From Triatoma infestans (lineage: Eukaryota > Arthropoda > Insecta > Hemiptera > Reduviidae): 64,000 bases of DNA. Location: the NCBI GenBank assembly GCA_011037195.1, contig JAAEAF010000389.1:248001-312000 (forward strand), written 5' to 3'. A model generated the notes under the pieces. That model made no database searches. It was not told the origin of the DNA and was given only the letters and a program-made list of their open reading frames with translations. A program made the position numbers and the translations under genes. Below, in pieces: positions 33,028 through 42,690 of this stretch (position 1 is the stretch's first letter; each line of letters starts with the position of its first letter).

Positions 33028-33704
33028 TGGTGTCGGCAGGTAAAAGAGGGCCAGCGACCGATTTCACGTTCAATGGGGTATCATTTGAATCTGTAGAACA
33101 CTTCACATACCTTGGAGTAAATATTAATTGCGAAAACAAGGTGAGCGAAGAAATTAAGAAACGCATCATGGCGGGAGGTCGAGCGTACTATGCTCTTGTA
33201 GGGTTATTCAAGTCGACACTTCTCTCCAGAGCCACAAAATTAAAGTTGTATAAGGCACTTGTCAGACCAGTGGTTTGTTACGGCGCCGAGTCTTGGACAT
33301 TTAAATTAGCGGACCAACACGTACTGGGTGTATTTGAAAGAAAAATTCTAAGACGAATTTATGGCCCAGTCTGTGTAAATGGTGAATGGCGCATAAGGAA
33401 CAACCAGGAACTGGAGAACCTGACAATGCATGAGAACATTTTAAGATATATAAAATCCCGCAGAATCAGCTGGCTGGGACACATCCTGAGGATGGAGGAC
33501 AGCAGGATGCCAAAGTTAATATTAGATAAGAACATGCCCGGCAAGAGGAAGAGAGGACGTCCTAGGAAGCGTTGGCTAGATGACGTGAGGGAAGACCTGG
33601 ACAGGATTGGTATGTCCAACTGGAGGCAGTTGGCATTGGACCGAGAGGCATGGCAGAGAATTGTTCGGGAGGCCAAAGCCACATCGGACTGTAGTGCAGG
33701 ATAA
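33024..33704 (+). pseudogene. LINE RT thumb and C-terminal region
   Basis: 226 residues ending about 13 bp before the GAA tail: FTYLGVNINCENKVSEEI, LVRPVVCYGAESWT, RRISWLGHILRMED, then the basic KRKRGRPRKRWLDDVR segment found at the C-terminus of RTE-type elements. Confidence 0.85.
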
Positions 33705-33964
33705 GAAGAAGAAGAAGAACTCCAGCACTAATAATTATTATATAGGAATAAATGTGATGCTAACATTCTAAGTTAAAAGAAAACCGTTTGGCGCAAGTAC
33801 AAATTTCCTAAATGGTTTTATTCAGTTTTCAATAATTTTCTTGATAACCGCACCACAAATTTCATTAATCTTTTTTAAAAAATAAAAAAGTTTCATTTCG
33901 TTTTTAGGACTGCACTCATATAAAAAGAGGTTGCTATAAAATTACAATTCTTATAAAAGAACCC

Positions 33965-34500
33965 TAAAAAAAATAACAAACAAAATTAAAGAAAAGAAAG
34001 AAGTAAAATAAAACTAACAAAACAAAAAATTAACTCTAGATAACGAAATAAAGGAAAAATATAATTATATAGTATATACAGTTTGTTGAAATATAAGTAA
34101 ACTACTAGTACAATAAAAACTTTTAGGTCAAAGTGAACTTGTCTGTATTGTTAGTTCCTGTAAAAACACCTAGATCTTCAGTAATAATACAACTCATAAA
34201 GAAAGTCACCATATCGAAATATGACAAAAGACTTACGAGGCTTACGATTTACTAAAAAAAAAAAAAATTATTGAATAAAATCAGATAAATAATTTTTTTT
34301 ATTCACTTAAAAGAATTATTTGATACCAGAATAAAATTTGTTTTTTCTTATGTCACTACGCTAAATAATAGAGTTAATAAAATAATTCCACAAGTTTGTT
34401 TTCGTAAGTGTATTGCAGTTTGACATGGGCAAATTGCCAGATTTGAAAATTTACTTAATGTGTTTAAGCAACTTGAATAAAAACAAAAAAAAAAGGTATA
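33965..34500. other. Unassigned AT-rich sequence
   Basis: No gene or element was recognised. Confidence 0.4.
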
Positions 34501-34559
34501 TTCACAATACTTCATCTTAGTTAATTTCTCACAGTTTATACCAATTTTTTTTTAAACTA

Positions 34560-34810
34560 GAATTTGTCGTTATCCATTATAACAGAATTGAAGGGAACCT
34601 GACTCCCTCAACTAACCTAAAAACAATTTTCCCGGAAAAACGTTGAAATTAATGCAAGTTTATAAAAATAATTTTTTAGCTGTTCTCTTAAAAAATCGCG
34701 AAAATATGAAAAACACGTAGTAATTTGGCGTTTCCGTTTAACAAATTTTATTCAAACTAGAAATTTTAAAAAGGCATTCAATGATTCATAATTATTAATA
34801 TAAACGATTC
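34560..34810 (+). repeat. Family A module, very degenerate
   Basis: AACAGAATTGAAGGGAACCT, TTTTCCCGGAAAAACGTTG, TTTAACAAATTTTATTCAAACTAGAAATTTTA and AATTATTAATAT follow family A order loosely. Confidence 0.35.
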
Positions 34811-34814
34811 AACC

Positions 34815-35880
34815 GTAATAGTTCTATTAAAGGGGCAGTTAAGCAGGAAGTCAATGAATGCTATCACGCAAATATAAGTGAACGAGTTTGTATGTGTGCG
34901 ATGATGATGATGGCTAAAATTTGCTTGTGAGTGCAATAAATCAAGTAGTTGCACTCAGCGCGTTCTATGTTTACAACGTGGGTTCGTGGTACATTCATAA
35001 GGCCGTCAAGATCCTTAAAGAAATGATGCTGAGTAACCAACCATTTCCAAACACATACGTTGTTGGTGGTGTTTTAAAGGTGCAACGGACAATTAACACA
35101 TACGTAAAATTTGTAAAATTAACTTAATTTAAAACCAATAGAGAAAGTGTGAATTAACGGAAAGACTTGTATATTTCTTTGCAGCATATTACTTAATTAA
35201 ACATAAAATTATAAAAAAAAAAAAAACTACATAAATATAGGCAAGATTTCAACAGTTTCGTAAAAAAAGAAAAGAAAAATAATAGCTAACAATTTGTGTC
35301 AAAGCTTTCTAAAAATAGATGCTTTGTAATCTCATATTAAGCAGAGAAATAAACTGCAGATGAACAGCAGTTCCAAAATTTCTAGACTTAAATTAAATTC
35401 TTTAGCAAACACACATGCGAAACGGCAAATTTATTAAATGATAGTTTCACTTAATATTGACGAATAAACACTATCGATAATACTGACAGTTAATTCTGAA
35501 AAACTAAAGTATGAAACAAATGAAACTACAAAATTATCTGAATTGAAACCATTAATAAAAATGAATTTAAAATGAAAATTAAGAGTTTAACGGTTTTAAA
35601 TATTTGACCAAGCCGGTGACTGCCAGTTTGGGTTCCTAAAATTTATTAAATAATAATAACAAAATAAGTTTTAACTCATCACAAATATTGAAAATTAATT
35701 CAGTAATAATCGGACCTTATTATATTTTAAATTCATACAATTCAAGATAGTACTTAAATTATTTTCAATAACATAAAGTAAATGCAATGTTCGCTAGACG
35801 ACATTAACATTGGAAAAACCTATAAAGATCAGGTTGAATGTTTTGAAGTAAAATTTATGCATTTTTGAAAATTGTGCAAC
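34815..35880. other. Unassigned AT-rich sequence
   Basis: No supported gene. The frame at 34921-35127 opens into sequence without recognisable domains. Confidence 0.35.
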
Positions 35881-36014
35881 AAAATTTAAGGCTGACAGAT
35901 TAGAATTTCCATCTTAAATAAACTGATAATTATCATTTCAGTTAATGAAAATAATACATGCACCGGCAAAAAAAAAAAAAAATTAAATAAAAGTAAATGA
36001 AAAAATATATTTAC

Positions 36015-36116
36015 TTTCAACTTTTCATATGTAGTTGTCAGCTCAAGCCGATGTACAAATGGATTAACCAAATCCGAAGACCTGAGCAGGTCCTCTGAAG
36101 AACATTTATTCTTCAT
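36015..36116 (-). CDS. Candidate first coding exon, unknown protein (weak)
   Basis: From ATG at 36116 the minus strand encodes 34 residues beginning MKNKCSSEDLLRSSDLVNPF and ending YEKLK. It is followed at once by GTAAATAT, an acceptable 5' splice site in phase 0; reading on gives a low-complexity hydrophobic stretch, as expected of an intron. The flank upstream (36125-36260) is locally less AT-rich. No downstream exon was identified and I do not recognise the protein. The prediction rests on composition and one splice site only. Confidence 0.3.
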
Positions 36117-36479
36117 TCTATTATCTATCTTATTTTAGATGTTCTGTTGCCGCCGTCACTGACGTACTATCACAATGAAACTTTCTTCCACCGAATACAA
36201 TACACAACTCTCTCCTTAGATTCTACCATACAATGTTATGGCGGTTACTGCAGAGTGCTCTAGCGGTCGTTGTTTAATAACATTCGTTCAATATTATTGC
36301 AGCTGTCTTTACCCTTACAAACTTAAATACTTTTCAAAAACAATTTTTTTTTAATTACATATTTTTCTTCAGATTACAATGGAATATAGATGAACTTTAC
36401 GAAATTAACGATACCATTGTTAGAATTAAATGATTATCTTTAACTAGAAATTTTCTGGAGAGAATAGCATCACTTAAAT

Positions 36480-36625
36480 AGTAAATTAAATAAGCCTCTT
36501 CAGCTCACTGACCGGTTATAGGCAGGCTTGTCTGTAACGAGAGAATAACACTGCCCTGAGGCCGGCAGTGCACTAAGAAGGCTCCGGGCTCAAATGACCA
36601 TAGATGTTGATACACCTTAAATTAA
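36480..36625 (+). mobile_element. tRNA-derived SINE (SINE-1), plus-strand partial copy
   Basis: CTGAGGCCGGCAGTGCACTAAGAAGGCTCCGGG matches, in opposite orientation, the body of the 61255-61475 copy, followed by an A-run near 36625. CTTCAGCTCACTGACCGGTT may be the decayed A-box end. Confidence 0.55.
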
Positions 36626-37153
36626 AAAAAAAAATAGGTATTCCATAACAGAAACATTTGAATTGTCTGAGGGCAGATTTAACAAACAGCTAACAGTATG
36701 CAGACCTTTTAGAATAGTGTTCAGAATAGAAACTGAAAGACAGAAATACTTATCTATCTGTAATAGTGATGTCTTTTTTCTCCAAAAAAGCGGTCATAAT
36801 GAAAACACTGTTGGAATTTGGCATTCATTTAATGATTCAAATTTATATCTGTTGAATTCGTTTTAGTATAATCGTAGCTAATGTTCTCTTGCCCCGTTTC
36901 GGACAATAATGTAATAGTTGTCACTTGACATTAATTTCACACATTTATTTCATATTTGGCCTTTAAATGGATAGAAACTTTTCTGAAAATTTACTATAAA
37001 GCAAAATAGATCTTGCAAATTGACCTAATATATTATTAAACCTATTAATTATTTATTAAATAGAACACTCTTAAATATGTCTTATTTTTATGTTTTATGT
37101 AGATCTTATTTAATAGAAGAGTTTTCAAAAACCATAAAACAAAGCAATAGGAT

Positions 37154-37415
37154 CAGAGACATTTTCCGTGGTAGCCTGCTTCATTTTGTGGTCATCGACC
37201 GGTTTCGGGCGTTCGCCCATCTTCAGGATGCGTTTTTCAGACAGTGTGTGCCAACACAGACTCGTACAGAGACTTAGTTTCACACTAACTCTCTTATGAA
37301 AAACGCATCCTGAAGATGGGCGAACGCCCGAAACCGGTCGATGACCACAAAATGAAGCAGGCTACCACGGAAAATGTCTCTGATGCTTTCCAGCTCTGCG
37401 GAACCAACCACCACA
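37154..37415. mobile_element. Fold-back retroelement with perfect arms, hammerhead-like motifs and 15-bp TSD
   Basis: TSD ACAAAGCAATAGGAT at 37139-37153 and 37416-37430. Arms 37154-37239 and 37297-37382 are perfect inverted repeats of 86 bp around a 57-bp loop. A 33-bp unpaired 3' tail (37383-37415) ends CCAACCACCACA. In the right arm (plus strand): CATC 37306-37309, CTGAAGA 37310-37316, GGGC-GAAC-GCCC hairpin 37318-37329, GAAA 37330-37333, palindromic ACCGGT 37333-37338, C 37339, GATG 37340-37343. That is the box order of a type I hammerhead ribozyme with a loopless stem III and a 4-bp stem I, plus one extra T after the first box. The left arm has the same on the minus strand. Penelope-like retroelements are known to carry such minimal hammerheads; assignment to that group is inference. 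Confidence 0.8.
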
Positions 37416-37439
37416 ACAAAGCAATAGGATTTGAGACTT

Positions 37440-38850
37440 AAATGGTTTCAATTTCAATAATTCAAATTCAAATGAAAAAGAAAATCTTTTTTAACAATTT
37501 ACTCCAAAAAATTTTCACTTGGACGTAGTCTCCAAAAAATCCAATATTAGGTATAAGAGATAATACTTAAATAGAGATGATTATTAATTTAGAAAAATAT
37601 CTAGGTATGTACGAATTATTCTACAAAAAAATTCTGATTATGAACAGAAAAATGGTTTTGTTAGCTGATAAATCAACGATTTATCTCTCCAGTTTTTCCA
37701 ATATTAGTGCCATCTAGCGAATATTGCAATAACTACTTCTCGCTTATCAGTAATTTTAATAATCATTTGTTATTTAATTATATCATACATTATATAATAT
37801 ATCCTCATTTATTTATAATAATTAAAACTATTAATTCTTTATGTTTTTAAGTTTTTAATAACATTGAATAATTTTAATTTTATTTTAAAACTTCGAAGCA
37901 CACTTAAAGAAAGTTGTGGCAACTACCTTGCTCTGAGTATTTATCGCCTTTCTTATATGATTATAGTTTTCTCTTAGCAATAGAAAAATTAAAAAGTTAA
38001 TTTTTCATATATGCATCTTTATGAAAAAGATGTCCTTGATATTATCTTGGCAAGGGTGTGATCTCGAAACGAATTCATGGTTAACCATATAAACGGCGAA
38101 CAACTTTTCTTCTTTTGGATAAGTTTTTTTTTTTGGCCTCATATGTTAGCATTTTTATTTTCAAGTGGCAATCAAAATGCAAGTGCTAGATTTTTCCGGA
38201 TTTTTCCTTCATTGGAGAGTTCGCTTGTTTCTGATGGGCCGAGTTGTAGATTTAGATGTATAGAAAGAGTGATCAATGAATACAAAGCCAAATCCATACT
38301 ACCTAAAGGTCTATTAAGACGTCTTTGGTGGATCATATTTTGTATTTTATGTAGTCGTTTGATAATTGTACTACGGTTGATTGGAGATACATGTATATGG
38401 TAACTAGGTACTCTAAATGATTTATCTTTATTTTACATTGATTTATTGATCCTATTTATTTGTCATTTTTGTAAGTTATTGTATGACCCATCTCTATTTG
38501 TACAAATAAATTATTACCCATCTATCTATCCACTACACTAGAGTTTGGCTCTGACCCGCTAGTTCTACCTGTCATCAATGTTTGCGGCTTTATGTGTCAT
38601 GTAGATAAGGGTGTCAATGTAATTGTTGTATTCTTAGACTGGAATATCTGCAGTGACAACTAGCCATACTAATATTATGTTTTTATTAGCAGCAATCAAT
38701 CATTTATAATTCAGAAAATTATATTATTCATGGTGTTTAAAAAAGTTTTTATGCATGAAACAGTGCTGACCTTTGAAGACGATAATAAAGGTATTTGTGT
38801 TTTTATTTGTATAATTTATATCAATGTTTACTTTGACTAATCCTATACTC
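37440..38850. other. Unassigned AT-rich sequence
   Basis: No gene was recognised. The frame at 38077-38403 encodes SARFFRIFPSLESSLVSDGP and a hydrophobic end but matches nothing I know. A CATCTATCTATCC microsatellite-like end at 38518-38531 may be the tail of an unrecognised retroelement. Confidence 0.35.
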
Positions 38851-39301
38851 AATTATGTTCCTCGCATCCAAATTTACAGAGTTAGCTGATTTATTTGTAC
38901 AGTTACAAACCCAGTTGCAGGCTCTGGAAACGTTGGGTGTTACTAAGGATAAATTTGCAGCTGTTGTTCGTTGGTGGAATCAGTGTTACCCGAAGAGATG
39001 TTGAGAATTTGGAAACGGGAGAGACCAAAAAGACTCGCAGCAAGTGCAGGTGAAGATAAAATGTGGGTGAAGAACGTTTCAATTTGGCAAGAAATAGGTT
39101 CGGAAAAGAAAAAAGAAAAGATTGGAGAAAGGAAAGAAAGGAGCACTTAGAAGATAGTTGTTATAAAGTGCCTACAGTTAATGCGATTGTTGTCACTGAT
39201 CTCAGGAATAATGAAGGTAATTGTGCAAATAATATAGCATATCATGTAGTTTTTGTAAAAAGACGAACCATGAATCACCTCTATGTTAACATGCAAGTAT
39301 A

Positions 39302-39643
39302 ATGGACTTAAATAAAAAACATGAAATTCTAAAAAGAAATGGTAGATGCTTTATCTGTTTCAGACGGGGCCATTCGGCAAGGACTTGCAAGGCATTTGTA
39401 AAATGCTTAAGTTGCAGTGGAAGACATCAAACAGTTATGGGTCCGAATTTGCAACAGAAAGGAAAACCGAATGTTCTTAAGAAGAATGAATCTATAGCTG
39501 CGAGTTGCGGCAGTGAAGGATACACTTTGCTGCAAACTCTTTTTATTAAAGTGGTAGCGAACGGCCGATCAATGGATGTTAGAACTCTTTTAGATAGCGG
39601 CTCACAACGCTCTTATATCACTGCTGCAAGGTATTCAATTTAA
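39302..39643 (+). pseudogene. BEL/Pao gag zinc knuckles and aspartic protease
   Basis: 113 open residues. CFICFRRGHSARTC (C-x2-C-x4-H-x4-C) binds nucleic acid, followed by KCLSCSGRHQT, then the protease active site LLDSGSQRSYITAA. Frameshifted at about 39645 into the next frame. Confidence 0.85.
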
Positions 39644-39652
39644 CAGAAGTAG

Positions 39653-40273
39653 ATGTGGAGACGCTTAACCTTGGCCTCTTCGGGGGAATTACAAACATAT
39701 AGGAAATTTGTAGTAACGCTGAGGATCTTGGATGAAAATTATGAGATGAAGGCGCATCTTCTAGAACAGAAAACTATTTGTAATTATGTCTCTTGCTTGT
39801 CTGACGCTGGATATATGGCAAGACTTAGAAACAGCGGAATAATTATGAGTGACATAGAACATGCGGACACTACAGTTAAGGTCCTATTTGGAGCGGACAT
39901 TATTGCTGGGATCTTGACAGGAAGACAAAAGAAGGTTGGTCAAAATATGCTTGCCATGCACACTAAGTTGAGTTGGATAGTACTTGGGTTGGAAGGAAAC
40001 GCCAATCACGACAAAATGGAGACAAATCTGTTGAATATCAAGGAGCTTGACATCTCCGATCTATGGAGATTAGATGTTATAGGAATAAATTATCTTACGG
40101 AACCGAAAACGACTGTCGAGCAAGAAAGAGAATCTATATCGTTCTCTAAAGAAACGGTAAAGATATCTGAGGAAGGAAGGTATGAGATGAGATTCCCGTG
40201 GATTCCGGCGCCTCAACTTCCAGGTAGTAATCTTCGACTTGTACAGCAGAGGTTAGAAGCTCACGGAGACTAG
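39653..40273 (+). pseudogene. BEL/Pao protease-RT linker
   Basis: 206 open residues between protease and RT. Includes VKVLFGADIIAGILTGRQ, NMLAMHTKLSWIVLG, LWRLDVIGI and GRYEMRFPW. The catalytic YVDN-type RT block lies further downstream after several stops. Confidence 0.8.
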
Positions 40274-40822
40274 TAAAATTAGGCAAGTTTATTGATTACG
40301 ATCAGATATTTAAAAACTGGGAAGAAAGCGGCATTATTGAAGAGGTAGTGACTTCAGTGTCGGACATTACCTTCCCCATTTGGCAAACGTGAAGGACTCT
40401 AGTATGACTAACAAACTCAGTCCAGTCTTCGACGCGTCGGCCAAAGACGATTAGGGGATCTCTCTTAATGACTACCTGTTAAAAGGAAACAATATAACAG
40501 AGTTAATAAAGCAATAATCATGAGGCATGCTGTAGGAGTGTCAGGTGATATAGAGAAGGCCTTTCTGCAGATATCAGTGTCGCCGATGGACAGAGATGTA
40601 ATACGTTTCCTATGGTGGGAGGACTATATTCGCAAAGGATGAAAATTTATAGGCACAAGAGTATTTGGTATCAAACCAAGTCCATTCTTTCTCGGCGCCG
40701 TGCTGGATTTCACCTAAGTAACAATGAATGTTATTCTTCCAGCACAGCTCAGATACTAAAGAAGGCGTTTTACGTCGACAATTGTGTGACGAGCCTTAGG
40801 AGTCACGATGAACTTTTCAAAT

Positions 40823-41290
40823 TTATGTCGGAAGCTCAGAAAATAATGGCAGCTGGCTTAGCACATCTATTTTATCTTCACCTGCACTTGCTGCGAGTCT
40901 TTTTGGTCTTTCCCATTCCCAAATTCTCAACATCGCATCGGATAACGCTGATTCCACCAACGGATAGAAAACAGCTGCAAATTTATCCTTAGAAACTCCC
41001 AATGTTTCCAGAGCCTGCAACTGGGTCAGTAAATGTACAAATAAATCTAGATTTGGATGCTGAATTTTGTTGCAATACGAAATGCAATAATTCTCGCACA
41101 TAAACATCAATTACATATTCATCTCTCGCCAATCTCGTTTTTAATTGTCCTATGGCCTTCACATAATTATTGGCAGAAGGTGGGAAACTTTCTACTACCT
41201 TCCTGGTTAGTGAGCCTACTTCAGTGCCTGGAGTAGGTATTGGAATTTATCTGCCCCATCTATATTAACATCCCTGTCTATTTTTTGAAA
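40823..41290 (-). mobile_element. Inverted gag fragment of the same BEL/Pao family
   Basis: On the minus strand, 41275-41110 encodes VVESFPPSANNYVKAIGQLK-like gag sequence and 41110-40823 encodes LQALETLGVSKDKFAAVFYP, LVESALSDAMLRIWE and ERPKRLAASAGEDK. This is homologous to 38857-39060 on the plus strand but keeps about 200 bp more of the 5' gag and the LVESAL string lost in the plus copy. Head-to-head with the 38857-40855 element. Confidence 0.8.
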
Positions 41291-41390
41291 TTGACCCAGA
41301 AGGGTTCAATAAAAAAAAGTTCAAAAAAAAAGAAGGGTTCAAGTAAAAAAAAACAAAAAAACTTCCGTACCTCTCATTGATATTATAATC

Positions 41391-41740
41391 TGCAACCAAA
41401 ATGTCCGAAGAAAAATTTGTGATTCGCGGTCTTCTGATATATTATTGAAAAAAAAAAAAGAGCAAAGGGGGCAGCCGAGAAATTGGTGCAGTTATAGAAA
41501 AGAGAATGTTGCATAGGAAATATACAGCGATTTGGTTTAAACATTTTAAAAGTGGAGACATCAGCCCTCAAGATGAGGCAAGATCACGTGTCATTCGGTT
41601 GTCCATGATGAGGATGCTCGAATGTGTGAAGCAGGATTCATATGCGACCACTTGAGGATTGTCTACCATATAAAGGCATCAAACTCTACAGTGAGCCGCC
41701 AGCTCAGAAAGATGGATGTTTATTTTTATTGAGCAAAGTA
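41391..41740 (+). pseudogene. mariner-type transposase, N-terminal fragment
   Basis: The frame from ATG 41401 (MSEEKFVIRGLLIYY) passes one stop and gives REIGAVIEKRMLHRKYTAIW and FKHFKSGDISPQDEARS, the HTH region and linker seen in mariner transposases. A shifted frame continues with KASNSTVSRQLRKMD (second HTH). The DDD catalytic domain is missing. One stop, one or more frameshifts and 3' truncation make it inactive. Confidence 0.7.
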
Positions 41741-41759
41741 TGTGGAAAAACAATATTTA

Positions 41760-42690
41760 GAGGAGTGAAAAAAAAATGGCAGTGACGGTAAAGTTCAAGT
41801 TATTAGCAATTATGTGAAGAAGTTTTACAAGTAAAAAATGTTAACATTAGTAATAATGCATTTAACATTAGTAATAATAACAGGAAAGGTATAATTATAA
41901 CCGAATTTAGAGAAGAAAACACCGCTTAGAATGTTTTACGAAATGGAAGAAAGTTAAAAGAAACAAGTAAAAAACATTTGTGATAGGACTAGAAGAAGAA
42001 GAGAATGTCTGATGGCTGCTAGAAGAAAGATAAAGGAACTTGATAACAATGCTTTAATTCTAAAAAGAAACCCGTATTTCATTTTTCACGGAAAAAGTTC
42101 TTTTGGACTATTAAGGAGGGCTAAAATATGAAGGAAAGTGTGAGTTGAATGTGCACAAAGAGGTGCTGCCTGCCGCGTTTTCTGTAGATATGAACAGTTG
42201 TAGAAGAATATTAGTAGACATACAGCTGTAGCTGTTGGTGCTACATAGGCGGGAGTGAGGAAAAAATCAGATCAATTAAAAGAACGAAGTGAAATAAGAG
42301 TATATGTAAAAGAGAAAAGTGAAGAAAATAATAATAAAATAAAGTGAAGAAAGAATAAAGAAATTTTAGAAATAAAAAGAATCACCTATCAGTTTTTAAT
42401 TTTATTAAAAGCTATGGAATTTTTCTTTTATTTGAGACTTTTCTAGTTGATGAAGATTTTGAATATTTTGCATTTTTTTACCGGTTACCAACTTGGTTGG
42501 ATTAGTGCTTTAATGGAAGTTACATTTGGTAGAACAAAAAAATGTTCCTTTTACTTGTATGAAATTAAAAGAATATTAATTTTGGAGAGATTTAGATTTA
42601 AAAAGTAGAAAAATCAGAATTTAATTTATTATGAAAAAATAATATTAATTTTTACTTGTTTTCTTTTTATACAAGAATTGTTCATTAGAG
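41760..42690. other. AT-rich sequence, possibly the 5' part of the next LINE
   Basis: Lys-rich broken frames (about 41940-42080) could be ORF1 remnants of the LINE that follows, but no motif supports this. Confidence 0.3.

Larger units (their letters stand above)
30297..33717 (+). mobile_element. Almost full-length RTE-like LINE, 12-bp TSD
   Basis: AACTCCAGCACT occurs exactly at 30285-30296 and 33718-33729, so the 3421-bp insertion is bounded precisely. Order: a ~480-bp GC-richer 5' UTR (30297-30780), an APE-type endonuclease, a reverse transcriptase, a short C-terminal region with RRISWLGHILRMEDSRMPK and KRGRPRKRWLDDVRED, and a GAA-repeat tail (ATAAGAAGAAGAAGAAG). This single-ORF layout, length and non-poly-A tail fit the RTE clade. 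About four frameshifts (near 30893, 32046, 32670 and 33020) and a stop near 30795 inactivate it. It keeps more of its length than any other LINE in the window. Confidence 0.9.
30020..33960 (-). repeat. Family A copy 12, decayed and split by an RTE-like LINE
   Basis: 30029-30284 retains CCCCTGAGTCAGAAAAAG, CAGAACCGGAAATATAACTT and TTGCGATTTTCTCAAAAA. After the LINE, 33730-33960 retains more decayed module sequence (AAATTTCCTAAATGG, TTTTCAATAATTTTCTTGA). Confidence 0.5.
38857..40855 (+). mobile_element. BEL/Pao LTR retrotransposon, internal part, decayed
   Basis: Broken frames give, in order: a gag segment with LQALETLGVTKDKFAAVV (about 38920) and ERPKRLAASAGED; a double zinc-knuckle region CFICFRRGHSARTC and KCLSCSGRHQTV; an aspartic protease LLDSGSQRSYIT (about 39590); the linker DLWRLDVIGINYL and EGRYEMRFPW (about 40050-40200) characteristic of BEL/Pao Pol; a reverse transcriptase stretch SGDIEKAFLQISVSPMDRDV (about 40540); and the catalytic FYVDNCVTSL (about 40770). 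There are many stops and frameshifts. LTRs, RNase H and integrase were not found. The element ends abruptly at about 40855 where an inverted gag fragment begins. Confidence 0.85.
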
